From a virus: a stretch of DNA of 61,656 nucleotides. The notes under the pieces were generated by a model. That model did no database searches. It had not been told where the DNA came from and worked only from the letters and a program-made list of their open reading frames with translations. The stretch covers positions 1 through 61,656 of the IMG/VR virus record IMGVR_UViG_3300028897_000348; one strand, given 5' to 3'. The position numbers and the translations under genes are program-made. Positions within the stretch are counted from its first letter, which is position 1. Each line of letters begins with the position of its first letter. Below are positions 1 to 8,178 of the stretch, one piece after another.

Positions 1-904
1 ATCAACGTCTACTTCTACATCTACTACAACTACATCTACATCCGCGTCTACCAGTACTTCTACTTCTACTTCTACTACAACTACATCTACATCGACGTCT
101 ACTAGTACAAGTACATCTACGTCAACTAGTACATCAACGTCAACATCAACCAGTACTTCTACTTCTACCAGTACTACTTCAACCACAACTTCTGGAGCCA
201 CTTTCAGTCCACCTGACGTATCAGGTTTAGAACTATGGTATGATGCCTCTCAAGAATCTTACAATGATAATGACGCAGTTGGTACTATCCATGATTGGGC
301 GTCTGGTTATGATGCAGTACAAGCCGTCGCTGACAAGAAACCAACGTTCAAAACTGGAATACTAAATGGACAACCTGTATTTAGGTTTGATGGCACTGAT
401 GACCAACTTCGTACTGCGGAAGGTGACATTTTTGGTGGATTTCATGACCAGACATGGTTCACAGTATGTCTTATTTCAGACCTCTCAACAACACGATGTC
501 CACACACCACATCAGTAGACGGAGCTACTTCAAATCAAAATTCCATTAGATGGTTATTTGTTATCAACCCATCAGACTTGTTAACTATTTGTAGATCTTC
601 CGGGAGAGCTTGTGAGATAGATCTAGGAATTGCTGCAGTCGAAGATACACCCTATGTGGGGATATTTGACATGGCAGGTCAAACGGCTAGAATGTGGTTA
701 AATGGAGTTTCAGACTCAGACGATTACGTTGATTTGAACAACTTAAACCCAAATTACATGGAAGTTGGCGCAGGACAAGGAGGTGGTGGTCAGTATTTCG
801 AAGGCGATTTGGCAGAGCTTATAGTTTATCAAGGGAAACTCTCAGACGTTGACAGAGGAAAAGTTGAAGCTTATTTGAAGGCAAAATATGGGATCTCATA
901 TTAA
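1..904 (+). CDS. 3' end of a Ser/Thr-repeat fibre or adhesin-like protein with a LamG-like C-terminal domain
   Basis: The frame is open from base 2 to the stop at 902-904, so this is the last 300 residues of a gene that begins outside the window. Residues 1-64 or so are an almost pure Ser-Thr tract. After it comes a globular domain beginning near the residues SGLELWYDAS and continuing with a pattern of short beta strands and Gly/Asp turns, ending in VEAYLKAKYGISY. A Leu-x-Leu-Trp-Tyr-Asp-Ala-Ser opening and a 'GELAELIVYQG'-type strand near the end are typical of concanavalin A/LamG-like jelly rolls in phage and cell-surface proteins (family knowledge). Role as a tail fibre or decoration protein is inference. 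The stop overlaps the next gene by 17 bases. Confidence 0.75.
   Translation, partial: STSTSTSTTTTSTSASTSTSTSTSTTTTSTSTSTSTSTSTSTSTSTSTSTSTSTSTSTTSTTTSGATFSPPDVSGLELWYDASQESYNDNDAVGTIHDWASGYDAVQAVADKKPTFKTGILNGQPVFRFDGTDDQLRTAEGDIFGGFHDQTWFTVCLISDLSTTRCPHTTSVDGATSNQNSIRWLFVINPSDLLTICRSSGRACEIDLGIAAVEDTPYVGIFDMAGQTARMWLNGVSDSDDYVDLNNLNPNYMEVGAGQGGGGQYFEGDLAELIVYQGKLSDVDRGKVEAYLKAKYGISY
2..191 (+). repeat. Low-complexity Ser/Thr codon repeat
   Basis: A run of TCT, TCA, TCG, AGT, ACT, ACA, ACG and ACC codons encodes an (ST)n linker. The synonymous codons are mixed, so the repeat is kept at the protein level rather than as an exact DNA repeat. It may extend further upstream than the window. Such tracts usually form flexible or O-glycosylated linkers. 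Confidence 0.85.
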
Positions 905-1409
905 TAGAATACCAGCTGCTCAGAGTGGAGAATATAGGATAGAGAAATACCGAGGTTATACTAGGTTGTGGAAGGGAGATCTACAGATCATGATAGATTC
1001 TCCTAAAGAAGCAGCCGACTTAGCTGAATTTCGTGAGAAGGTTCATGGTGATGTATTGATAAACGGTCTTGGCATTGGTTTTGCTCTTGAGATGGCGTTA
1101 GACAAGTCGACCGTAGATCTAGTAGTAGTTAACGAGATTTCAAAAGATGTAATAAACCTAGTTGGCCCCTACTTTGTCGATAACAGACTTACTATCAACC
1201 ATGCAGATGCTTTTGCTGCTAGATTACCAAAAGACATGATGTTTGATATTATCTGGCACGATATATGTTTTACCGAACAAGATATGACTTTTTTTAGACT
1301 CTGTGAATTACATGCATGTTATACTAAACGACTGAAAAAGGGAGGATGGCAATGTTCTTGGGAGGAAGCACACTTAGGATATAGATTACAGAAAATAGGG
1401 GTTCCGTAA
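888..1409 (+). CDS. Class I SAM-dependent methyltransferase-like protein (spermidine-synthase-like fold)
   Basis: 173 residues. The segment DVLINGLGIGFALEMAL (about 54-70) looks like the SAM-binding glycine loop of a Rossmann methyltransferase. It is followed at the right distance by an acidic strand end (VVVNEIS, about 80-86), a second strand with NHADAF and the strand DIIWHDI, as in spermidine-synthase-like enzymes. The ATG overlaps the upstream stop and has a GAAGG ribosome site 6 bases before it. The C-terminus is short (ends QKIGVP), so the enzyme may be reduced. The substrate is unknown. Its place between a Ser/Thr-rich fibre gene and two glycosyltransferases suggests a role in modifying the virion or cell surface, which is inference. 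Confidence 0.5.
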   Translation: MGSHINRIPAAQSGEYRIEKYRGYTRLWKGDLQIMIDSPKEAADLAEFREKVHGDVLINGLGIGFALEMALDKSTVDLVVVNEISKDVINLVGPYFVDNRLTINHADAFAARLPKDMMFDIIWHDICFTEQDMTFFRLCELHACYTKRLKKGGWQCSWEEAHLGYRLQKIGVP

Positions 1410-1521
1410 ATAACTTGGAACATAAAAGATAGGAGATGTTTGAATATCAAGACTAAATAGAACTTTACAAAAAACAAAAGAACAAATACTAAAATAAATG
1501 AAAAGAGGAGAATGAGAAATT

Positions 1522-2748
1522 ATGAAAATTGGAATCCTTACTCATTTTGGTTCATTTCAAGATGGTTACGCCCTTCACGTTGGTTGGCTCGAACGAGCTA
1601 AACTTCTAGATTACTTTAATCAAGACTTTGACTTTCTAGTTAATGAAAGATGTACGTCTGATATATATCCACATATGAAAGCAGTTCTACAGCCTGCTAA
1701 AAGCGGACAAGGTTTTGAAAATAAAGTAAAACATTATGAAAACCAATATAGAGAACTTCTAACTGAGTATGACGCAATATTAACAGCAGATTTAATTTAT
1801 CAGAGACGTGGAGACTTTCTAGCACAGAACCAAGCTATGCGGAAAGCAGCTCCAGATTTAAAAGCTCATTGGTACCACTGGATACACTCATCTTGGATAA
1901 ACCCACCAAAAAGTCCTAACTTTCCAGATAGTCTTAGATTTACTCCAATGGAGAAGTCAACGATCGTTTATATGAATAGTTCAGAGAAAACTGGAGTATC
2001 TAAAATGTATAGTGTTCCAATAGAAGACGTTGCTTGTGTTTATAATCCAAAAGATATCAGGTCATTCTCTGACTTCCATCCATTATCTTGGGAGATTATA
2101 AAACGTCTTAAAATACCAGAGAAAGACGCAGTACAAATACTTCCACATTGTAGTACAAGAATGGACGCAAAGGGAATCGATGTCACAGTTAAAGCTTTCG
2201 CAGCTTTTAAAAGAAGTGGATTAAAGGTTGCATTGGTTTTTGCTAACGCAAACGCGAGACAAGTACCTCAAGAACTTCTTATTAAAAAGAATTTTATAAT
2301 TTCGACGGGATTAATAGAAAATGAAGATTTTCTATTTACTTCAGATTTAAATGAAAATCGACCTCTACCGAGAAAAGCTGTATCAGACATCTACAAAGTT
2401 GCTAACGTTTTTGTGTATGCTACTTATAGTGAAGTCTCTCCAAACGCACTAATGGAAGCAAAAATAAGTGGGAATCTTTTAGTTTTAAGTAACCGACTTC
2501 CATCACTTGCTGAGTTTGGTGGTCCAAACGCAATTTACTTTGACGCATCTTTTAGAACTCCTGGTACCCCAAGTGGAGAAGAAGGAGATTTGCAAGTAGT
2601 TACATATCATAATGAAGCTGCTTACTTTGACGAACTTACTAAAAAAGTAGTTAGTCAGCTTCCAAGTAGAAAGCATCTGTGGGAATTCTCTTACGAACGA
2701 ATCTGGAATGAGCAACTGAAACCGCTACTTTATGGAGAGAAAAAATGA
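1522..2748 (+). CDS. Glycosyltransferase, family 4 / GT-B fold
   Basis: 408 residues. The N-terminus MKIGILTHFGSFQDGYA is a typical first beta strand and glycine loop of GT-B enzymes. The C-terminal half holds the usual nucleotide-sugar binding pattern: a strand with ALVFANANAR, then a 'VFVYATYSEVSPNALMEAKISG' type region (about 304-325) in which the E-x7-E-like motif of GT4 enzymes falls (SEVSPNALMEA). It should transfer a sugar from an activated donor. Its stop overlaps the ATG of the next gene (ATGA), so the two are probably translated together. The 110 bases upstream contain an imperfect copy of the promoter-like element described elsewhere, and GAGGAG lies 11 bases before the ATG. Confidence 0.75.
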   Translation: MKIGILTHFGSFQDGYALHVGWLERAKLLDYFNQDFDFLVNERCTSDIYPHMKAVLQPAKSGQGFENKVKHYENQYRELLTEYDAILTADLIYQRRGDFLAQNQAMRKAAPDLKAHWYHWIHSSWINPPKSPNFPDSLRFTPMEKSTIVYMNSSEKTGVSKMYSVPIEDVACVYNPKDIRSFSDFHPLSWEIIKRLKIPEKDAVQILPHCSTRMDAKGIDVTVKAFAAFKRSGLKVALVFANANARQVPQELLIKKNFIISTGLIENEDFLFTSDLNENRPLPRKAVSDIYKVANVFVYATYSEVSPNALMEAKISGNLLVLSNRLPSLAEFGGPNAIYFDASFRTPGTPSGEEGDLQVVTYHNEAAYFDELTKKVVSQLPSRKHLWEFSYERIWNEQLKPLLYGEKK

Positions 2749-3335
2749 TAGCAGGAGTCATGCCTATTTGTAGTTTTCCTTTAGCTCCCGAATTGGCTGG
2801 TAAACTAGCGAAGAGAGTAAATCATATAAGTTTAAGATTCGATAGTATAAAGGGTGACAGAAAAATATGGGAAGAATGTAAAAAGACAGTAAAAGAAATA
2901 TGTCCATCAACTCACTTTTTTGAAACAGATATTAAGTGGAATAGATGGAATTGGCGCGAGCAACTGATTAGATCACTTGATCATATTAGACCAGAATATG
3001 TTCTATTTATTGACGAAGATGAAGAATATGATAATAGTTTTGATGAGGATTTTGAAAAGTTTAAACTTTCTGAATTCCCAATGATGATGTTTGATTACCA
3101 AATGGTCACCGATGATAACCGACAAGTAATGAAGTATCCAAAAGCTAGACATTGTAAAGTTTATAAATGGATGCCCGGAATAAAATATCAACCATACCAT
3201 GGTTACGCTATACCAGATTTTCCCGGCGAACCAAAACCTACCTACCATACAAACAGATACAGAGCAGAATCAAGGATAAAACACTATTGTTTTTATACTC
3301 GTGAAATGGAAGAATCTAAGATTCTCCATAAGTAG
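2745..3335 (+). CDS. Glycosyltransferase-like protein, GT-A/family 2 type
   Basis: 196 residues. A predicted strand PEYVLFIDEDEEY (about 84-96) carries an acidic DxD-like cluster typical of GT-A glycosyltransferases, where it binds a metal and the nucleotide sugar. The preceding NWREQLIRSLDHI helix fits the same fold. No signal peptide or membrane segment is seen. It overlaps the preceding GT4 gene by four bases, so the pair may build a short glycan. A target such as the Ser/Thr-rich fibre at the start of the window is speculative. The protein is shorter than most GT2 enzymes. Confidence 0.55.
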   Translation: MIAGVMPICSFPLAPELAGKLAKRVNHISLRFDSIKGDRKIWEECKKTVKEICPSTHFFETDIKWNRWNWREQLIRSLDHIRPEYVLFIDEDEEYDNSFDEDFEKFKLSEFPMMMFDYQMVTDDNRQVMKYPKARHCKVYKWMPGIKYQPYHGYAIPDFPGEPKPTYHTNRYRAESRIKHYCFYTREMEESKILHK

Positions 3336-3414
3336 GTCAAGTATCGTTCTAAAATCATAGAGTATCGAACTAACCCAAATAGTTAAGTACTCAAAACCTT
3401 TACCTATAACGAGT

Positions 3415-3438
3415 TAGAACAAATATTAAAAATATAAA
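3415..3438 (+). promoter_or_regulatory. Weak copy of the phage promoter-like element
   Basis: TAGAACAAATATTAAA followed by AATATAAAT lies 23-46 bases before the ATG of the metallophosphoesterase gene. It resembles the 17-nt element seen upstream of 7404 and 18004 but the spacing between GAACAAA and the TATAAA block is altered. Confidence 0.4.
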
Positions 3439-3460
3439 TTCAAAAAAAGGAGTATAATAT

Positions 3461-4726
3461 ATGACTTATGTTCGTTATCCAGGAATGCTGGAGTTTGTTC
3501 AAGAACAGAAAGAAAACGGGTTAAATAGTAAAGAAATATATGATCTAGTTAGAAAAGAATTTGGCTACTCTAGTAGTTACCCAACATTCAGAAGATACGT
3601 AGTTTATGTTCAACAAAAGAAAACAGATATAGATATAAATATAGAACCAGAAGATATTGACACTTTAGATAAGAGATATAAAAAAATAAGAGTAAGTAGT
3701 CGAGATGATATAAAGTTTCTAGAAACAATATCTAAACACCGAGTTCTAAAAGTAGATGACCTTTGTAATAAACTAAATTGTCCTCCAAAAATTGTATATG
3801 ATTTTGTTGACCATTATAGATCCAAAGGATATGAAATTGTTGTTGATGACGATAAAGTTATCTTCTCAGAAGGAGTTGTATCGAACGGTGAACTTAGAGT
3901 ACATCCTCTTGAAGAAAAAGAAATAATATTTGGCGTAGCTGGTGACTTCCATTTTGGTTCGAAGTCAGTCCAAATAACGCCGTTAAATGAATTTTGCGAA
4001 TTGGCCAGGAAAAAAAGTGTAAAACACATGTTTATTCCTGGAGACATAGTTGCTGGTTATAATGTATATCCAGGTCAAGTATTTGATTTATACGCTATTA
4101 GTTCTGAAGAGCAAGAGAAGTCTGTAGTTACTAATTTACCTTATGGATTCGAATGGTATGCTCTTGGCGGGAATCATGATTACTCATTCATAAGACGAGG
4201 AGGTGGACATAATCCTTTATTAACAATTTCAAGTTTAAGAGAAGACTTCCATTATGTTGGATTTGATGAAGCAGACGTTCCAATTCTACCAGGAGTTGAT
4301 TTAAAAATGTGGCATCCGAGTGGGGGAGTTCCTTATTCAATATCATATCGACTACAAAAAGGAGTTGAACAAGTGGCGTTTGACGAACTTACTTCTATAG
4401 TAAGAGGAGTTAAATCAAGACCAACTATAAGGTTTATTCTCTCAGGTCACCTTCATATACAAATGCAAGCAATGTTTGGTAGTATATTTGGAACTCAATG
4501 TGGTTGCTTTGAAGGTCAAACAAACTACTTAAAAAGGAAAGGTCTCGTCCCACATGTTGGTGGATACATTATAGAAGCACTAATTGGAAAGAACGGACTA
4601 TTAAAGAATTTTGAAGCTAAATTCTACATCTTTGAAGAAGTAAAAGATGACTGGAAGAATTATAAACACAGTATTTCTGAACCAAAAATAACAAAACCTC
4701 TTTTTAATGGAAATAACGAAAGTTAA
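3461..4726 (+). CDS. Metallophosphoesterase with N-terminal helix-turn-helix domains
   Basis: 421 residues. The catalytic half shows the calcineurin-like signatures in order: GDFHFGS (D-x-H), PGDIVAGY (GD), GGNHDYS (GNHD) and SGHLHIQ (GHxH), which bind a two-metal centre. Before it, residues 1-50 look like a helix-turn-helix (GLNSKEIYDLVRKEFGYSS) and residues 85-130 like a winged helix (VDDLCNKLNCPPKIVYDFV). That arrangement differs from the Mre11/gp47 nucleases, which start with the catalytic domain, so pairing with the SbcC-like ATPase at 59146-61341 is uncertain. The likely substrate is a nucleic acid. The start has a GGAG site 9 bases upstream, and a strong terminator follows the gene. 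Confidence 0.8.
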   Translation: MTYVRYPGMLEFVQEQKENGLNSKEIYDLVRKEFGYSSSYPTFRRYVVYVQQKKTDIDINIEPEDIDTLDKRYKKIRVSSRDDIKFLETISKHRVLKVDDLCNKLNCPPKIVYDFVDHYRSKGYEIVVDDDKVIFSEGVVSNGELRVHPLEEKEIIFGVAGDFHFGSKSVQITPLNEFCELARKKSVKHMFIPGDIVAGYNVYPGQVFDLYAISSEEQEKSVVTNLPYGFEWYALGGNHDYSFIRRGGGHNPLLTISSLREDFHYVGFDEADVPILPGVDLKMWHPSGGVPYSISYRLQKGVEQVAFDELTSIVRGVKSRPTIRFILSGHLHIQMQAMFGSIFGTQCGCFEGQTNYLKRKGLVPHVGGYIIEALIGKNGLLKNFEAKFYIFEEVKDDWKNYKHSISEPKITKPLFNGNNES

Positions 4727-4747
4727 CAAAAAATAGATTTCAACTAA

Positions 4748-4776
4748 AAAATGGGGGAAGTCAAGTTCCCCCATTT
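4748..4776. terminator. Bidirectional terminator hairpin
   Basis: An 11-bp stem (4749-4759 with 4766-4776) with a GTCAAG loop. A-runs and T-runs flank it on both sides. It sits between the end of the metallophosphoesterase gene and the end of the small minus-strand gene. Confidence 0.85.
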
Positions 4777-4786
4777 GAATAGTAAG

Positions 4787-4957
4787 TCATATACAAAGTT
4801 TCCACTCTTCTCTAACATGTTCAATATTAGTATAAATCAACGAGTCGTTCTTCGTACTCACAACAAGTGAATCCATAGCGATATTCAGAACTCCTACGTC
4901 ACCAATGTTAGTACTACCAAAATCTTTTTTGGCGATAAGATAAATAGTTCTTGTCAT
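4787..4957 (-). CDS. Small protein, 56 aa, unknown
   Basis: Reading on the minus strand from 4957, a 56-residue frame begins MTRTIYLIAKKDFGSTNIGD and ends EHVREEWKLCI. An excellent GGAGGA ribosome site lies 9 bases before the ATG, and a terminator follows the stop. There is no Cys motif or membrane segment. I do not recognise it. It is too small to place by family but its signals are those of a real gene. Confidence 0.65.
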   Translation of the reverse strand: MTRTIYLIAKKDFGSTNIGDVGVLNIAMDSLVVSTKNDSLIYTNIEHVREEWKLCI

Positions 4958-5056
4958 CTTAAATATCCTCCATAAAGTGAATATTCTTAAAACTAATATC
5001 TACTACCAATAATTAATATATATAGATCTGTTGCTTTTATCACGTAAAATCTACGT

Positions 5057-5084
5057 AAAAATGGGAACCTGAATTCCTATTTTT
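5057..5084. terminator. Probable terminator hairpin
   Basis: AAAAATGGGAA (5057-5067) pairs with TTCCTATTTTT (5074-5084), with one G-U pair on the plus strand. It lies downstream of the minus-strand membrane gene ending at 5124. The surrounding 4958-5123 stretch otherwise holds only AT-rich sequence, including TAATTAATATATATAG at about 5010-5025. Confidence 0.55.
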
Positions 5085-5123
5085 ATTTCTATAAAATTTA
5101 CTTTACGTAACCATTACTTATCT

Positions 5124-5378
5124 TCATTTTGTAGATTGACTCATGCTAATAAATTTCGGAGTGATTTTTCCAATCTGTTCTCCTAAGAATGAGAACACTA
5201 AAATAATTCCAACAAAATGCCAATATGGAATATTATGAAGTTGATCTGGAACATACGAAGCAAAGTATACAGGGACCACAGCATTCCAAGCAATACGGAA
5301 TGGAATTGCAGAAACAATTGCGAACGCTACCTGGAATGCTACTTTCACAAAAGCCATGATGTATTCTAATCCAAACAT
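5124..5378 (-). CDS. Small membrane protein, 84 aa
   Basis: The reading frame is open further upstream to 5456, but the start at 5378 (MFGLEYIMAF) has a strong AGGAAGAGG ribosome site, so I choose it. Residues 8-32 (AFVKVAFQVAFAIVSAIPF) and 53-70 (WHFVGIILVFSFLGEQIG) look like two membrane helices. Function is unknown. Small two-helix proteins like this are found among phage lysis and superinfection-exclusion genes, but nothing here shows either role. Confidence 0.6.
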   Translation of the reverse strand: MFGLEYIMAFVKVAFQVAFAIVSAIPFRIAWNAVVPVYFASYVPDQLHNIPYWHFVGIILVFSFLGEQIGKITPKFISMSQSTK

Positions 5379-5495
5379 TTTTAAATACCTCTTCCTAAAA
5401 TTAAAAAAAGATTTCTTGAAGTCATTATTAAAATTATATTTCATTTTGCTACCCAAAAAACAGTTTCTATCTATCTACTAATTTATATATATAAC

Positions 5496-5512
5496 TAGAA
5501 CATATTATAAAC
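5496..5512 (+). promoter_or_regulatory. Promoter-like element TAGAACATATTATAAAC
   Basis: This 17-mer matches the elements at 7349 and 17963 at TAGAACA and TATAAA with the same internal spacing. TTATATATATAA lies immediately upstream (5483-5494). It precedes the gene at 5588 by 75 bases. Confidence 0.55.
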
Positions 5513-5587
5513 TTACTCATTACACTATAAACCAATGGACTTTAAACTAAAATAAGGTCGTAGTCCGAGACCTTGGGAGGAACCATT

Positions 5588-6391
5588 ATGGTGTACAAAA
5601 ATTCTTTTGTAGTCGTTGTGAAATGCAACGGTCAAATCCTTCGAGAGAGGGACAATGTTGTTATCCTACCTTTTGGAAGTCATTATTCTCTTCAACTAAA
5701 AAATCTAGAATCTAGAAAAGCAAATATCAAAGTTAGTGTTGATGGACAAGATGTTCTAAACGGTTCGTCACTTATTATGGAACCAAATTCTAATTTTGAG
5801 TTACTTGGATTTCTAGAAGGTATGGTAGTTAGGAATAAATTCAAGTTCATACAAAAAACAAAAGAGATCCAAGAGCATAGAGGAGACAGAATCGACGATG
5901 GTATTATAAGAGTAGAATTTGCTTTTGAAAAACAAGTAATTATCAGAAGTATAATTCATGACCATCACTACTACCCTCCAGTAATTCATCACCATCATCC
6001 TTATTGGGGTCCACACTGGGGATTTCACTGGGTTGGAGATTCTCACAGTCTTACAAATGATGGTACAATAGGAAGTTCTAGTGATCTTAGATGCTACAAT
6101 GCTTCTGTAAACTCTTTTAACGAATCTAAGTCGTTTGCTTCTGAACCAATAGTAGACGAAGGAATTACTGTAAAAGGTGAAGAAACAAGACAAGATTTTG
6201 TTTATGGACATATAGGAGAATTAGAATCATCTCAAGTAATAACTGTTATGTTAAGAGGAACAAAAAGTAATAATATTACTGCAGTTTCGGAACCAGTTAC
6301 TGTGAAAACTAAACTTACATGTCCTACATGTGGAAAGAGATCGTCGTCAAGTTCTAAGTTCTGTTCTAATTGTGGAACATTCTTAGAGTAA
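5588..6391 (+). CDS. His-rich protein with C-terminal double zinc ribbon
   Basis: 267 residues from the ATG at 5588. A TTG 15 bases upstream is inside the ribosome site TTGGGAGGAACC and is rejected as the start. The first 110 residues are beta-rich. A His/Trp/Pro-rich stretch follows (HDHHYYPP, HHHHPYWGPHWGFHW, about 120-145), a likely metal-binding segment. The last 25 residues carry CPTCGKR and KFCSNCGTFL, a C-x2-C...C-x2-C zinc ribbon like those at the ends of many bacterial 'zinc-ribbon domain' proteins. Function is unknown. It is a single-gene unit, with a promoter-like element upstream and a terminator downstream. Confidence 0.7.
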   Translation: MVYKNSFVVVVKCNGQILRERDNVVILPFGSHYSLQLKNLESRKANIKVSVDGQDVLNGSSLIMEPNSNFELLGFLEGMVVRNKFKFIQKTKEIQEHRGDRIDDGIIRVEFAFEKQVIIRSIIHDHHYYPPVIHHHHPYWGPHWGFHWVGDSHSLTNDGTIGSSSDLRCYNASVNSFNESKSFASEPIVDEGITVKGEETRQDFVYGHIGELESSQVITVMLRGTKSNNITAVSEPVTVKTKLTCPTCGKRSSSSSKFCSNCGTFLE

Positions 6392-6417
6392 TAAGAAAAA
6401 AGTGTAATGAGACTATT

Positions 6418-6447
6418 GAGGGATGATACTATAATATATCATCCCTC
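6418..6447. terminator. Bidirectional terminator between convergent genes
   Basis: GAGGGATGAT (6418-6427) pairs with ATCATCCCTC (6438-6447) around an AT-rich loop. It lies between the plus gene ending at 6391 and the minus gene ending at 6458. Confidence 0.85.
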
Positions 6448-6457
6448 ATCTTCATTT

Positions 6458-6838
6458 TCAATGAATATTACCTTTATTTTTAGCTCGGACTAACTCCAAC
6501 TCAACGATGAAAGAATCAAGTTCAGAAAATAATATTTCCCTCGGAAGAAGATTTCCTGCTACTGAATAGGCAGTAATAATTCTCATAACTCTTTCGAACT
6601 TCTCACCCTCTCCATTTTCACATATCTCAACTAACGGACATTCTTTACAAATACGTTTGTGAATAATACAGAATGGAACAATCAAACCTGCTGCTTCTCC
6701 CATCATCTCGAAGTCTTCTTCAGATTTTACACCTTCTGAAAACTCCCTAATTCTCGTCCATTTCTCTATTGTTAAATCGAAGGGATCCTCGCCCCTCTCA
6801 GATCTTTCTTTCATTTCCGGAACAAACATTAAAGTCAT
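6458..6838 (-). CDS. Unknown protein, 126 aa, with a Cys cluster
   Basis: The start at 6838 (MTLMFVPEMKERSE) has a GGAG site 6 bases before it and is preferred to the in-frame ATG at 6850. Residues 62-79 contain FCIIHKRICKECPLVEIC, four Cys and one His that could bind zinc or an iron-sulphur cluster. The rest is mainly helical and acidic. I do not recognise a family. It is separated from the membrane gene at 6930 by about 90 bases and probably shares its transcript. Confidence 0.6.
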   Translation of the reverse strand: MTLMFVPEMKERSERGEDPFDLTIEKWTRIREFSEGVKSEEDFEMMGEAAGLIVPFCIIHKRICKECPLVEICENGEGEKFERVMRIITAYSVAGNLLPREILFSELDSFIVELELVRAKNKGNIH

Positions 6839-6929
6839 AATAATCTCCATTCTAAAATTTTACCAAAAAATTGGCAATCGTCAAATCGTATGAGGGGCTA
6901 ATTCTAGACGACTACCAATTTTAAAACAC

Positions 6930-7250
6930 CTATGTTTCTTTTTTGAGAGCGGCTACATCTTTCTTTATATCTTCCAACTCAGATCGAACCTCCTGTTCTA
7001 TTGAACGAGTCCTCCGTCGTATCAGCCAATGTCGTACAGCCCAACATATAATAACGCCGAGTGCGAAGGCCAAGATTTGTATCAAAAGTTCATGTATCAT
7101 ACTTTGATGTACGATCCGTTGCATAGTTGATCCACTATACATAAATAGCCTTACGAGGTTAATACAAATAACTATCACACCCAGGTAATACAGAACGTTC
7201 AATAAACCAGTTAAACTAAACTTCTTAAATCTTAACGGATGAGTTATCAT
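6930..7250 (-). CDS. Membrane protein with C-terminal coiled coil, 106 aa
   Basis: Two hydrophobic helices (about residues 14-36, LTGLLNVLYYLGVIVICINLV, and 53-72, LLIQILAFALGVIICWAVRHW) are followed by an Arg-rich stretch and a charged heptad-like tail (IEQEVRSELEDIKKDVAALKK). GGGAGG lies 8 bases before the ATG. The layout of two membrane helices and a cytoplasmic coiled coil is seen in spanin- and holin-like phage proteins, but nothing here proves a lysis role. Confidence 0.6.
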   Translation of the reverse strand: MITHPLRFKKFSLTGLLNVLYYLGVIVICINLVRLFMYSGSTMQRIVHQSMIHELLIQILAFALGVIICWAVRHWLIRRRTRSIEQEVRSELEDIKKDVAALKKET

Positions 7251-7308
7251 AATAACGTCCTCCCTTTAGAATATTTTTAAAATAATTCAAAAGCCCCTTC
7301 CTGTTAAT

Positions 7309-7365
7309 TAATATATATAGTAAGTACGAACTAATCTGTTCTAAATTTTAGAACAAACTATAAAG
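7309..7365 (+). promoter_or_regulatory. Two-part promoter-like element
   Basis: TAATATATATAG (7309-7320) is followed 40 bases later, start to start, by TAGAACAAACTATAAAG (7349-7365). The second block ends 38 bases before the ATG of the virion gene at 7404. The same pair, with 41-base spacing, is seen before 18004. It fits a promoter whose -10-like box is TATAAA. Confidence 0.6.
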
Positions 7366-7403
7366 TTTATCAATAACTATTTTCTTAGTAAGGAATTCCA
7401 AGT

Positions 7404-8069
7404 ATGGAAAAAAAAGTAGAGAATATTTTAATTCAAGTAGAAGAGAAATATGGAGACCAATGTCTCTCTGACTCACAAGGAAACCTTTCTTGTGGAATAA
7501 GAAAACCACAAGGACTAGTAGAAGTTTTTGAAGTCGGTGAGAACGGATCGAAACGTCTAATTAGAAAAAGTAATTTAGTTGTATACGATGGGAGAGAGTT
7601 AATTACTCAGAAAATACTTGATATACAAAATACAAATGCAGATACTGATAAAGATGAGTTTCTTTGCTGGTTTGGATTAGGAAGCGGAGGTGTAAATCCG
7701 GCAGATCCATTTGATCCAATTCCTCCAGTAAACAGTGATACCGATTTATATGAAGAAATTCCAATAAGCGCAACTGATACAACTTGCGGAGACTTTCATG
7801 ATGGATCTTATTATAAACATCCATTCGAAAGTGTAATTTATGAACAAGACTCACATAATGATGGTAAATGGTTAATTGCAAAAATTATTACCACAATTGA
7901 TACAGATGATGCAAATGATGAGGAAATAAGTGAAGCTGGACTTTTCACCAATTTAACTAACGCATGTGGTGCTTCTGGACCATTCCACTTATTTGCAAGA
8001 GTTACGTTCCCTACAATCTTAAAAACTAACGTAAGGAGACTTACTTTTGTTTGGTATCTATATTTCTAA
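7404..8069 (+). CDS. Putative virion structural protein upstream of the tail sheath
   Basis: 221 residues. It starts as a charged helix and then becomes beta-rich with Asp/Gly/Pro turns. The C-terminal strands (HLFARVTFPTILK and RRLTFVWYLYF) resemble the ends of small beta-sandwich proteins found next to sheath genes in large myophages; that is a recollection rather than a search. The Cys residues at about 20 and 30, and later near 132 and 193, are not in a clear metal motif. It is the first gene after a promoter-like element and probably shares a transcript with the sheath gene 110 bases downstream. Confidence 0.5.
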   Translation: MEKKVENILIQVEEKYGDQCLSDSQGNLSCGIRKPQGLVEVFEVGENGSKRLIRKSNLVVYDGRELITQKILDIQNTNADTDKDEFLCWFGLGSGGVNPADPFDPIPPVNSDTDLYEEIPISATDTTCGDFHDGSYYKHPFESVIYEQDSHNDGKWLIAKIITTIDTDDANDEEISEAGLFTNLTNACGASGPFHLFARVTFPTILKTNVRRLTFVWYLYF

Positions 8070-8178
8070 ACTAAACAACCATAAAAGGATTTAAATGTAG
8101 AATAGACTCCATCAGAAAGGTTATATGATTTTTTAGAGAATTTTAACTTAGAAAAATTAAATTTGGGAGGAAACAAAG

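Noticed and set aside
2-191. Repeat array that might look like CRISPR or a satellite
   Set aside because: It is an in-frame Ser/Thr codon repeat with no spacers of constant length.
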